The position numbers and the translations under genes are program-made. From Novosphingobium clariflavum (lineage in GTDB: Bacteria; Pseudomonadota; Alphaproteobacteria; Sphingomonadales; Sphingomonadaceae): a DNA stretch of 64,000 bases. This document shows, piece after piece, positions 25,664 to 33,667 of this stretch. The notes beneath the pieces are model-generated. The model was not told where the DNA came from. It searched no databases and worked only from the letters and a program-made list of their open reading frames with translations. The DNA is taken from assembly GCF_026420865.1 (NCBI RefSeq), contig NZ_JAPCWC010000018.1, forward strand, positions 1 to 64,000. Reading direction: 5' to 3'. Every line of letters starts with the position of its first letter. The stretch's first letter is position 1.

Positions 25664-26476
25664 TCAGGCTCCGTGAAATTCGGCAGGGCCACGAAGAACA
25701 ACCGTAAGTCCCGCCGCAGCCTTGACCTCGGCATTCCCGTCCTCCGGCACCGGAGCGCGAGCCGCATCAGCCCTGGCCCGGCACAGTATCGCCGCCGCGA
25801 CTTCGGGATCATGCCAGACCACATCCGCCTCGCCCAGCCAGCGCGCCTCGCGCAGGGTAAGGTCATCGGGATCCTGGCTGCGCAGATGAATGGTCACGCA
25901 CTCCCCCTGCCGCACTGCCGCTTCCTCCGACAGCCAGCGGTCAACCGCATCGGCGCTGCCCGCCGCCAGCGGGTCGAGCATGCCCCCTTCTCGCAAGGCC
26001 TCGTCCAACACGCGGCGACGCTGCGCGGCATCGGGAAACCGGGCCCGCAAGCGCCCGCGCCCGGCATGAAGCGCTCGGGCCAGATGACCGAGCGAGGGCG
26101 GTAGAATGGCCTCGAGCCTCAAGCGGACATGCTTGGCAAGCCCCGCCGAGGCACCGCCGGTGCCGATCGCGACCAGCAGCGGCGATCGGTCGAGCACCGA
26201 GGGCACCGTAAAATCGCACAAGGAGGGCCGATCCGTGGCATTGACCAGCAGTCCCGCCGCACGGGCCCGCGCCGCATCGGCCTCGGCGCGGGCATCCTCC
26301 TCGTGGGCGATGAAGGCAAGCCGGGCGCCGGCGGCGATCCCGCTCTCCAGTTCGGCAAAGACCACGCCGCCAGCCCGCTCGACCAGGCGGCGCTTGGCCT
26401 CGGCGCCCTCCCCCTCGCCCAGGACAATGACGGGGCGAGCGGAGAGGCGGTGGAACAGGGGCAGGCTGTCGATCAT
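25664..26476 (-). CDS. Siroheme synthase-like protein with vestigial SUMT domain
   Basis: The 270-residue protein starts as a precorrin-2 dehydrogenase/sirohydrochlorin ferrochelatase (CysG N-terminal type). It has a Rossmann strand with ILGEGEGAEAKRRLVERAG-like sequence (VIVLGEGEGA at 17-26), LLVNATDRPSLCDFTVPS near 100, and IGTGGASAGLAKHVR. From about 205 it resembles only the first strand-helix of uroporphyrinogen methyltransferase (DPDDLTLREARWLGEADVVW) and then ends, so the methyltransferase half is a remnant. It probably acts in siroheme synthesis for sulfite or nitrite reductase. Last gene after lysA. Confidence 0.75.
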   Translation of the reverse strand: MIDSLPLFHRLSARPVIVLGEGEGAEAKRRLVERAGGVVFAELESGIAAGARLAFIAHEEDARAEADAARARAAGLLVNATDRPSLCDFTVPSVLDRSPLLVAIGTGGASAGLAKHVRLRLEAILPPSLGHLARALHAGRGRLRARFPDAAQRRRVLDEALREGGMLDPLAAGSADAVDRWLSEEAAVRQGECVTIHLRSQDPDDLTLREARWLGEADVVWHDPEVAAAILCRARADAARAPVPEDGNAEVKAAAGLTVVLRGPAEFHGA

Positions 26477-26520
26477 ACCCGGACCCTATCGCACCGCTTC
26501 GCGCTTGTCGAAGCGGTCCC

Positions 26521-27780
26521 TTACTTCAGCCAGTCCGGCACGGTCTCGGCAGCAAGGATCGTCGCGGGCTCGATACGCTCGGCCACGACCGCCCACTTGT
26601 CGCCATCGACCATCACCTCGGGCACCAGCGCGCGGCTGTTGTAGGTGTTGGCCATCGTCGCGCCATAGGCCCCGGCGGTACGGAACACCGCAAGGTCACC
26701 GGCAGCGACTTCGTCGATCTCGCGGCCCATCGCGAACGTGTCGGAGCTTTCGCAGATGGGGCCAACGATGTTCGCCGTGAAGGTCCGGCCATTGGGCTTC
26801 ACCGCCAGGAAATCATGCCAGGCATCGTACATGGCGGGGCGGGCGAGGTCGTTCATCGCTGCATCGACCACCACGAAGGGGTTCGCCGTGCCCTGCTTGA
26901 CGCGCACGACTTCCGTGACCAGCACACCGGAATTGCCGGTGATGACACGGCCCGGCTCGAACATCAGGGTGACGCCCCAGTCCCTGGCGACCGAGGCCAC
27001 CACGGCGCCGTAGTCCTCCGGGGTCGGCAGCGCATCGCCCGCCTTGTAGGGCACGCCGAGACCGCCGCCGAGATCCATGTGGGTGACCTTGAGGCCGCCC
27101 GCGCGGATCTCTTCCATCAGCGCGCCCATCTTGAGGAAAGCCTGGCGCGAGGGTTCGAGGTCGGAAATCTGGCTGCCGATGTGGACGGCAAGGCCGCGCA
27201 TGTCGAGGCCCGGCAGCGCCGAGAGGCGCGCATAGATGCCGGCGGCGCGATCGTAGGAGACGCCGAACTTGTTCTCGGCCTTGCCGGTCGAGATCTTGGC
27301 GTGGGTGCGCGCGTCGACATCGGGGTTCACGCGAAGCGCGCAGGAGGCGACAAGGCCCAGTTCGGCGGCGATCGCGGCCAGTTCGACGCCCTCTTCCTCG
27401 CTCTCGAGATTGAACTGGCCGATCCCCGCCTTGACCGCCGCGGTCAGTTCGCGGCGGGTCTTGCCGACGCCCGAGAACACCACGTCCGCCGCCGGGATGC
27501 CAGCGGCCAGCGCGCGGTTCATCTCACCTTCGGACACGACGTCGGCGCCGTAGCCCTCGCTTGCCAGCAGGCGCAGCACCGCAAGGTTGGGGTTGGACTT
27601 GACCGCAAACGCGATGTGCACGCTGGGCAGCGCCGACAGCGCCTCGCGGAACACCCGGGCATGGCGGCTCAACGTCGCGCGCGAATAGACGTAGACGGGC
27701 GTGCCGACTTCGCGGGCGATGTCGGCCAGCGGCACGTTCTCGGCGAAAAGCTCGCCGTTGTTCAGGGCAAAATGGTCCAT
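26521..27780 (-). CDS. lysA: Diaminopimelate decarboxylase
   Basis: The 419-residue fold-III PLP enzyme has the PLP Lys in AFAVKSNPN at residue 61, GGGLGVPY as phosphate loop, EPGRVITGNSG and the substrate/PLP block CESSDTFA. It makes lysine from meso-diaminopimelate. It follows a small lipoprotein gene and argH on the same strand with gaps of 21 and 5 bases, an arrangement (argH-lipoprotein-lysA) common in alphaproteobacteria. Confidence 0.96.
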   Translation of the reverse strand: MDHFALNNGELFAENVPLADIAREVGTPVYVYSRATLSRHARVFREALSALPSVHIAFAVKSNPNLAVLRLLASEGYGADVVSEGEMNRALAAGIPAADVVFSGVGKTRRELTAAVKAGIGQFNLESEEEGVELAAIAAELGLVASCALRVNPDVDARTHAKISTGKAENKFGVSYDRAAGIYARLSALPGLDMRGLAVHIGSQISDLEPSRQAFLKMGALMEEIRAGGLKVTHMDLGGGLGVPYKAGDALPTPEDYGAVVASVARDWGVTLMFEPGRVITGNSGVLVTEVVRVKQGTANPFVVVDAAMNDLARPAMYDAWHDFLAVKPNGRTFTANIVGPICESSDTFAMGREIDEVAAGDLAVFRTAGAYGATMANTYNSRALVPEVMVDGDKWAVVAERIEPATILAAETVPDWLK

Positions 27781-27801
27781 GGGGTTCTCGGGCTCAGAGG
27801 G

Positions 27802-28053
27802 TCATTCAGGCGGCGGGAGATCGTAGGGATCGTCCTCGCGCGCTTCCGATCGGGTGCGCAATTCGACGCTGCGTTCCGGAATGGCGAGCGTCGGCGGATT
27901 GAGCAGTTCACCCGGTTTGGGCTGCACACCGCGGCCATAAGGGGCCGGCGGCAACTGCTCGCCCTGTTTGACCGCCAGCGACGCGCGCTGCCCGCAGCCT
28001 GCCAGCATGGCGGCGAGAACCGGTATCAGGATCAGGGCGGCAGTCTTGCGCAT
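27802..28053 (-). CDS. Small lipoprotein between argH and lysA
   Basis: The 83-residue protein has a signal peptide with lipobox LAGC (Cys at about 20) and a proline-rich mature part ending in DLPPPE. Such a short lipoprotein between argH and lysA is widespread; it recalls the LptM/YifL type found beside lysA in enterobacteria, but that link rests on position and size. The ATG at 28053 has GGAG 8 bases upstream; an in-frame GTG at 28062 overlaps argH and is less likely. Confidence 0.75.
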   Translation of the reverse strand: MRKTAALILIPVLAAMLAGCGQRASLAVKQGEQLPPAPYGRGVQPKPGELLNPPTLAIPERSVELRTRSEAREDDPYDLPPPE

Positions 28054-28058
28054 CAAGC

Positions 28059-29474
28059 TCACTCCAGACCGAGCGCAAGCCGGGCTTCGGCCACGCGCAG
28101 GCGTACCTGATCGGGCGCGGTGCCGCCGTGCGACTTGCGCGCGGCAACCGAAGCCTCGACCGAGAGCGCCTTGAATACGCGCTCGTCGATGCGGCTGTCG
28201 ATGGCCTTGAGGTCTTCAAGCGGCAATTGATCGAGCGCGACGCCGCGCTGTTCGGCCAGCTTGACCGCCGAACCGGTGATGTGGTGCGCTTCGCGGAAGG
28301 GAATGTTGCCCTCGCGCACCAGCCAGTCGGCAAGGTCGGTGGCGGTGGCGAAGCCCAGTTCGGCGGCGGCGCGCATGCGCTCGGTGCGGAAGCGGGTTTC
28401 CGCGACCATGCCGGTCATCGCCGCGATGGACAGCGCCAGCAGGCCCGCGGCCTCGAAGACCGGCGGCTTGTCGTCCTGCATGTCCTTCGAATAGGCGAGC
28501 GGCAGGCCCTTCATGGTGATCATCAGGCTGGTCAGGCAGCCGGCGATGCGGCCCGAGTGGCCGCGCACCAGTTCGGCCGCGTCGGGGTTCTTCTTCTGCG
28601 GCATGATCGAACTGCCGGTCGACAGCGAATCGGGCAGCGCCACGAAGCCGAAGGGCTGGCTGGCCCAGATGATGAATTCCTCGGCGAGGCGCGAGAGGTG
28701 CAGCGAGCACTGGCTGGCCGCCATAAGGTAATCGAGCGCGAAGTCGCGGTCCGACACCGAATCGAGGCTGTTGTCGGTGGGCGCGTCGAAGCCGAGCGCT
28801 TCTGCGGTCATGAAGCGGTCGATCGGGAAGCCGGTGCCGGCCAGCGCCGCAGCGCCCAGCGGCGACTTATTCATGCGCCGCCGTGCATCGGCAAAGCGCG
28901 AACGGTCACGCCCGATCATCTCGTAGTAAGCCATCAGGTGATGGCCGAGCGTCACCGGCTGCGCGGTCTGCAGGTGGGTGAAGCCGGGCATGATCGAATC
29001 GGCATGTTCCCCGGCGCGGGTGACGAGCGCCTTCTGCAGCGCCTCCAGCCCGGCATCGGCCTGATCCATCGCGTCCCGCACCCAGAGGCGGAAATCGGTG
29101 GCCACCTGGTCGTTGCGCGAACGCGCCGTGTGCAGGCGGCCCGCCGCCGGACCGATCAGTTCGGCAAGGCGGCCCTCGGTGGTCATGTGGATGTCCTCGA
29201 GGTCCCAGTTCTCGGGCACGCCATGGGCTTCGTACTCGGCGGCGACCGTATCGAGGCCGTCGCGGATCGAGGCCGCATCGGCCTCGCTCACCACGCCGCA
29301 GGTCGCCAGCATCGCGACGTGCGCCTTGCTGGCCGCGATGTCCTGCCGCCACAGCGCCTTGTCGAAGGGGATCGAGGCATTTATCTCGCGCATGATTGCC
29401 GACGGTCCTTCCGCGAACCGTCCGCCCCACATCTGGTTGGAGCCTGCCCCCTTGCTGTCGTCCACTTCGCTCAA
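28059..29474 (-). CDS. argH: Argininosuccinate lyase
   Basis: The enzyme has MWGGRFAEGPSAIM at the start of the conserved part, TARSRNDQVATD, and the fumarase/aspartase signature GSSIMPQKKNPD. It splits argininosuccinate into arginine and fumarate. The start is not settled by an ATG: the TTG at 29474 is chosen (471 residues) because AGGA sits 8 bases upstream and family members carry a short extension before NQMWGGRF. An internal ATG at 29432 would drop that extension. The start overlaps the divergent TlpA-like gene by 23 bases. Confidence 0.93.
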   Translation of the reverse strand: MSEVDDSKGAGSNQMWGGRFAEGPSAIMREINASIPFDKALWRQDIAASKAHVAMLATCGVVSEADAASIRDGLDTVAAEYEAHGVPENWDLEDIHMTTEGRLAELIGPAAGRLHTARSRNDQVATDFRLWVRDAMDQADAGLEALQKALVTRAGEHADSIMPGFTHLQTAQPVTLGHHLMAYYEMIGRDRSRFADARRRMNKSPLGAAALAGTGFPIDRFMTAEALGFDAPTDNSLDSVSDRDFALDYLMAASQCSLHLSRLAEEFIIWASQPFGFVALPDSLSTGSSIMPQKKNPDAAELVRGHSGRIAGCLTSLMITMKGLPLAYSKDMQDDKPPVFEAAGLLALSIAAMTGMVAETRFRTERMRAAAELGFATATDLADWLVREGNIPFREAHHITGSAVKLAEQRGVALDQLPLEDLKAIDSRIDERVFKALSVEASVAARKSHGGTAPDQVRLRVAEARLALGLE

Positions 29475-30036
29475 GTCGCTTGTCCTGTGTTCACTGGCGG
29501 GGGCATCGGCCCTCATGATCGCGGGCTGCGATAAGCAAAGCGACAAGCCGGCGCAACCGCAGGCTACCGAATCCGCCGCGCAGGCACCAAAACCCGCCGA
29601 CAAGCTGGACCGTTCGCACAAGGGCGAGCCGATCCCCGACGTGACCCTGGTCGACAATACCGGCGAAAGCCTCAGCCTGCCCTCGCTCAAGGGCAAACCG
29701 CTGCTGGTGAACCTCTGGGCGACCTGGTGCGCGCCCTGCATCGCCGAGATGCCGACGCTGAACGAACTCGCCGCCGATCCCGATTCGCCGGTGCAGGTGC
29801 TGCCGATCTCGGAAGACACCGCCGACATGGGCAAGGTCGTCGAGATCCTCCATCGCCGCAAGCTCGACCATATCGAACCCTGGCAGGACGAACACGGCGA
29901 CCTCGGCTTCCAGTACGGCGGCAACCTGCCGGTAACGATCCTGTTCGACAGCCAGGGCAAGGAAGTCTGGCGCTTTTCGGGCGGCAACGATTGGACCAGT
30001 GCCGAGGCGAAGAAGCTGATCGCCGAAGCCAGGTAA
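29452..30036 (+). CDS. TlpA-like thioredoxin-fold lipoprotein
   Basis: The 194-residue protein starts at a TTG with GGAG 9 bases upstream. Residues 1-25 form a lipoprotein signal ending in IAG-C26. After a Pro/Ala linker, the thioredoxin domain has the active site WCAPC at 92-96, LLVNLWATWCAPC being typical of TlpA/ResA. Such proteins are membrane-anchored periplasmic thiol reductases for cytochrome c or oxidase maturation. The start lies inside the argH leader, so the two divergent genes share 23 bases. Confidence 0.85.
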   Translation: MLSSTSLKSLVLCSLAGASALMIAGCDKQSDKPAQPQATESAAQAPKPADKLDRSHKGEPIPDVTLVDNTGESLSLPSLKGKPLLVNLWATWCAPCIAEMPTLNELAADPDSPVQVLPISEDTADMGKVVEILHRRKLDHIEPWQDEHGDLGFQYGGNLPVTILFDSQGKEVWRFSGGNDWTSAEAKKLIAEAR

Positions 30037-30093
30037 TGCGTCTTGTGCAGCGGTCCTCCGGAACCATCCGGATGGCCGCTGGCATAGCAGGCT

Positions 30094-30420
30094 TCAGGCG
30101 CGGTGGGGGCCGAACAGGATCACCCCGGTCCCGACAAGGCATAGCGCCACCCCGCCAAGATCCCACCGATCAGGCCGAACGCCTTCCGCCAACCACAGCC
30201 ACAGCAGCGCGAACGTGATATAGATGCCCCCGTATGCGGCATAGGCACGTCCCGCCTGTGAACTGTCCACCAGCGTCAGTAGCCAGGCGAACAGCACCAG
30301 CGAACCGCATCCCGGAACCAGCCACCAGGGCGATTTTTCCATGCGGAGCGTTGCCCAGAACGAGAAGCACCCGGCAATTTCCGCCAGTGCAGCAGCGATG
30401 TATATGAGAATCGATTGCAT
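30094..30420 (-). CDS. YnfA/UPF0060 family membrane protein
   Basis: The 108-residue protein has four short hydrophobic helices and the UPF0060 blocks LAEIAGCFSFW, GRAYAAYGGIYI and WDLGGVALCLVGTGVILFGP. It is related to small multidrug resistance proteins; its substrate is unknown. The ATG at 30420 (MQSILIYIAAA) starts the first helix; the upstream in-frame extension is rejected. It converges on the TlpA-like gene with 57 bases between. Confidence 0.88.
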   Translation of the reverse strand: MQSILIYIAAALAEIAGCFSFWATLRMEKSPWWLVPGCGSLVLFAWLLTLVDSSQAGRAYAAYGGIYITFALLWLWLAEGVRPDRWDLGGVALCLVGTGVILFGPHRA

Positions 30421-30548
30421 CTTGGCGTCGTAGCGCGCCGAGGAACCCACGTCAGCCTTCGCGCCCGCCTCGACAAGGGCCCTGCGGAGGCACCGGATCG
30501 ATCATCCGGCTCCGCACGCGCGCTTGGGACGCTACGAATCAATGCGAA

Positions 30549-31907
30549 TCAATAGGCCTCCGGGGCCCCCGTACCCATGAACTTCGCCAGGTTCATGTGC
30601 AGGCTCGCCACCGAGCGTTCCATGTAGGGATTGGGCTGCGCGCCCCGGAAACCGACGTTTTTCATGCCCTGCTGGACTGCCGCCATGTTGGCGAAGTCCT
30701 GCTGGAGCACCGGCGGCCAATCGGCAGGCGCAGTGTATTCCCATTCCGTCTCCGGCGCCTCGCCCTCGGGCCAGAGTTCGTAGACGGCGGCCTCGAAGAT
30801 GCACTTGTCGGGGTCACTGCCATAGGGCCGCGCCTGGTAGCAGAGCATGTTGTTGACCGCGTGGCCGATCTGGAAGTTCGGGAAGATCTGCCAGGCGGTG
30901 CCCGCCTGCGCCGTATGCTGCGGGTCCACCGTCGGCCAGATCACGCCGCGCTCGGCGTCTTCCTTGCGCGCGGTGCCGATCCAGTAGGCCGAGACCTCTG
31001 CAGCCGGAGTGCCTTCAGGCAGTTCGTCCTTCAGGCGATTGGCCACGTCCACCAGCTTGCGTGTCGTGTTGGTATTGGCGTTGGCCCAGGTGAAGTTCTG
31101 CATTTCCGCAGTGGTCAGGCGCGGATCCTCACCGGCGCCGAGGCGCAGCTTGCCGGAGTCCTCTTCCTGCCCCTTGGGCGCATCGTAGCCGATGTTGGAA
31201 TGGAGCCCCTGGTTGCGCGCCCAGCCGCGAAACTGGCCGAATTCCATGAATTCGGGATGCGTGGTGGAGACGTGATAGGTCTCGCAGAAGGCCTCCATCG
31301 CGACCTTCCAGTTGCATTCGAACACCACCCACTTGCGCCAGCGCGGACGCATGTTCTGCAGGCCGTAGGGATCGAGCATGCCTGCCGCCGGGTGCAGATA
31401 GTCGGCCAGCGGCATCGGATCGGGGGCGAGATTGATCCAAATCCACCCGCCCCAGGTATCGACCTGAACGACCCCTAAGTCGGCCCTGCCGGCACAGAGA
31501 CGCCCCTGCCAGTCCTCCTGGTGCTCCAGATACGTGTTCGCGCCGTCGAGTCCGAAGGTCCAGCCGTGATAGCCGCAGATGAAGCTTCGGCGATGCCCGC
31601 GCGCATTGCGTTTTCCCGGCGGGGTATCGACCAGCTTGCGGCCGCGATGCGGGCAGACGTTGTGGAAGGCGTGGATTTCGGTTTCGGAGGCGCGGACCAC
31701 GATCACCGAATCGTCGACGATGTCGAACGTGAGAAAATCGCCGACCTCCGGGATGTCTTCCAGCCGCCCGGCCTGCAGCCAGACCTTGCGCCACAGCCTG
31801 TCACGCTCGGCCCTGGCGTAGTCCGGCGAGATATAGGCCTCGGCCGGGACACGCAGCGGCACGGTCAGGTCCTCGGCCGACTGCACGATCCTGCCTTCTT
31901 CACCCAT
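30549..31907 (-). CDS. Rieske non-heme iron oxygenase, alpha subunit
   Basis: The 452-residue oxygenase has the Rieske motif CPHRG at 85-89 and CGYHGW at 111-116 (Cys85, His87, Cys111, His114), and a mononuclear iron site with ETYHVSTTHPEF (His212, His217). Members hydroxylate or demethylate aromatic or alicyclic substrates using electrons from a reductase. No reductase or ferredoxin gene is nearby, so it must borrow one. Last gene of the leftward catabolic operon, 48 bases after the MFS transporter gene. The substrate is unknown. Confidence 0.88.
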   Translation of the reverse strand: MGEEGRIVQSAEDLTVPLRVPAEAYISPDYARAERDRLWRKVWLQAGRLEDIPEVGDFLTFDIVDDSVIVVRASETEIHAFHNVCPHRGRKLVDTPPGKRNARGHRRSFICGYHGWTFGLDGANTYLEHQEDWQGRLCAGRADLGVVQVDTWGGWIWINLAPDPMPLADYLHPAAGMLDPYGLQNMRPRWRKWVVFECNWKVAMEAFCETYHVSTTHPEFMEFGQFRGWARNQGLHSNIGYDAPKGQEEDSGKLRLGAGEDPRLTTAEMQNFTWANANTNTTRKLVDVANRLKDELPEGTPAAEVSAYWIGTARKEDAERGVIWPTVDPQHTAQAGTAWQIFPNFQIGHAVNNMLCYQARPYGSDPDKCIFEAAVYELWPEGEAPETEWEYTAPADWPPVLQQDFANMAAVQQGMKNVGFRGAQPNPYMERSVASLHMNLAKFMGTGAPEAY

Positions 31908-31955
31908 CGCTTTCTTCCCAATTCCGCACCATCCCGATTTGCGGCCATTATCCCA

Positions 31956-33206
31956 TTATTCGCACGCCAAGCCAATCGCCGGGGCGTATTTGCGGTCTGT
32001 GCGCGGCAGGGTGCCGATGGCGAGGCTGCTGGCGCCCATCGCGGCGATGGCAAGGTAGAGGAACATCGCGTAGCTGCCCGTCCGGTCGTGGATCAGCGCC
32101 GCCACCAGCGGGCCCAGCGCGGTGCCGATCGAGAGCGCCGCCAGCACGCCGCCGTAGAGCCCGCCGAAGTTCCTGAGGCCGAAGTGCCGGGTGATCAGGT
32201 AGACCACCACGTCGATCTCCGCCCCCAGCGTCAGCCCGATCAGCCCGGAGGCGAGCACGAGCGCCACGAACGACGTGCCCGATCCCAGCAGCAGCAGGCA
32301 GCCGATCACCGGCAGCAGGAACACCGCCGCGCCGACCAGCGAGGCGGGGAAGCGGTCGAGCAGAACGCCCGTCCCCAATCGCCCGGCCAGCGAGAACCAG
32401 CCGACGAACGAGGCGATCGCCGCCGCCGTCATGGCATCCGCGCCCCGGTCGCCCAGGATCGAGACGAAGTGCACGACCAGGGCGATGATCGTGAAGGTGA
32501 ACAGCAGGCTGGCCACGAACAGGCGATGGTAGACGCTTGAGCGCAGCCCTTCGCCCAGCGAGGCGCCAGCAAGATCGCGCCGGGCAGGCTCCGGGTCGCT
32601 ACGCCTGCCGCGATCGTGCGCACCGCGGAAGAACAGGAAAATCACCGGCGCCGCGACCAGGAACCACAGCCCGCCGTGCACCGCGAAGGCCAGGCGCAAG
32701 CCGAAAGTCCTGATCGCCCATGTCCCCAGGATCGGGAACAGCCCCGCCGCGATCGAGGCGCCGCAGAGCGTCACCGCCAGCGCCAGCCCGCGCGAACGCG
32801 CGAAGCGCGAGGCCACCGCGCTGGTCCAGACCGAGGCCTGCACCGGCAGCGAGACCAGCGCGACAAGGCCCCAGAGCAGATACCACTGCGACAGGCTGCC
32901 CCCCACCGTGCCGAGCAGCGCGAAGGCCAGGGTGAGCAGCGCAATGCCGACCACGCCGAAACGGCGCGGGCCGAAGCGGTCGACCGCAAGACCGATGAAG
33001 ATGCCGCCGATAGCCTGCACCAATGTGGCGATGGTCAGCCCGAAGGTCACTTCGGTGCGGCTCCACCCCATCGCCTCCGCCACCGGGCCGATATAGGGCC
33101 CGATGCCGTAGATATGGATCACGCTGGTCGCGTAGCCGAGCCCGGCCGCCACCGGCACCAGCCCATAGCGCGACCATTCCCCACGCGCAGTGAGAGCCTC
33201 AGTCAC
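31956..33206 (-). CDS. MFS transporter of the catabolic operon
   Basis: The 416-residue protein has twelve hydrophobic helices, with the major-facilitator motif A-like GLAVDRFGPRRFGVVG after helix 2 and a central basic loop. It is of the oxalate/monocarboxylate-like (OFA/MCT) branch by feel, with YGIGPYIGPVAEAMGWSRTEV near helix 1. It probably imports the pathway substrate. The start is a GTG at 33206 overlapping the EthD gene stop by 8 bases; a longer open frame starts inside that gene. Confidence 0.82.
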   Translation of the reverse strand: MTEALTARGEWSRYGLVPVAAGLGYATSVIHIYGIGPYIGPVAEAMGWSRTEVTFGLTIATLVQAIGGIFIGLAVDRFGPRRFGVVGIALLTLAFALLGTVGGSLSQWYLLWGLVALVSLPVQASVWTSAVASRFARSRGLALAVTLCGASIAAGLFPILGTWAIRTFGLRLAFAVHGGLWFLVAAPVIFLFFRGAHDRGRRSDPEPARRDLAGASLGEGLRSSVYHRLFVASLLFTFTIIALVVHFVSILGDRGADAMTAAAIASFVGWFSLAGRLGTGVLLDRFPASLVGAAVFLLPVIGCLLLLGSGTSFVALVLASGLIGLTLGAEIDVVVYLITRHFGLRNFGGLYGGVLAALSIGTALGPLVAALIHDRTGSYAMFLYLAIAAMGASSLAIGTLPRTDRKYAPAIGLACE

Positions 33207-33612
33207 CGTAGGAAATCCCGACCCGCGTCGCCTCGCCACTCGGGCCCATCGGCGAATCGTACTCGATGCAGGTGCAGACCGGATTGGCGTGGCTGGCGAA
33301 CAGCTTCTCCTCGTCCGCCCTGGTCATCGGCAGGCGCGCGGGATCGCTGATGATCGCCTGCGAGCGTTCGAAATCCTCGCGGCTGTTCCACCATATCTCC
33401 ATCACGCAGTCGTAGCCGGGATCGTGGACTTCGCCGGTGATCGGGTTCTTTTCCGGCACCAGATAGCGCCGCACGTACCGAACCGCCCCCGGGATGGCCG
33501 GCTGCGCCCCCATCTTCTTCGACAGCTGCGAGTGCTGGTTCTCGTAGTAGTCCATGAACGCGTCCATGGTCATGTCCGGCCGCTTCCTGAAGAAGCACAG
33601 CTGCTTGAGCAT
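33199..33612 (-). CDS. EthD-domain protein
   Basis: The 137-residue protein has an EthD/dimeric α-β barrel character: MLKQLCFFRKRPDMTMDAFMDYY at the start (KRP-x-M-x-x-x-x-F pattern), HSQL, and YDCVMEIWWNSREDFERS in the middle. EthD proteins accompany oxidative degradation genes, where their exact role, perhaps lactone or ether intermediate handling, is unclear. A strong AGGA site precedes the ATG at 33612. It is translationally coupled to the MFS gene. Confidence 0.75.
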   Translation of the reverse strand: MLKQLCFFRKRPDMTMDAFMDYYENQHSQLSKKMGAQPAIPGAVRYVRRYLVPEKNPITGEVHDPGYDCVMEIWWNSREDFERSQAIISDPARLPMTRADEEKLFASHANPVCTCIEYDSPMGPSGEATRVGISYGD

Positions 33613-33667
33613 GATTATCCTCCCCTGACGATCCGGCGCCGCCGGATCGAAGCGGCACCGCGTTTCT

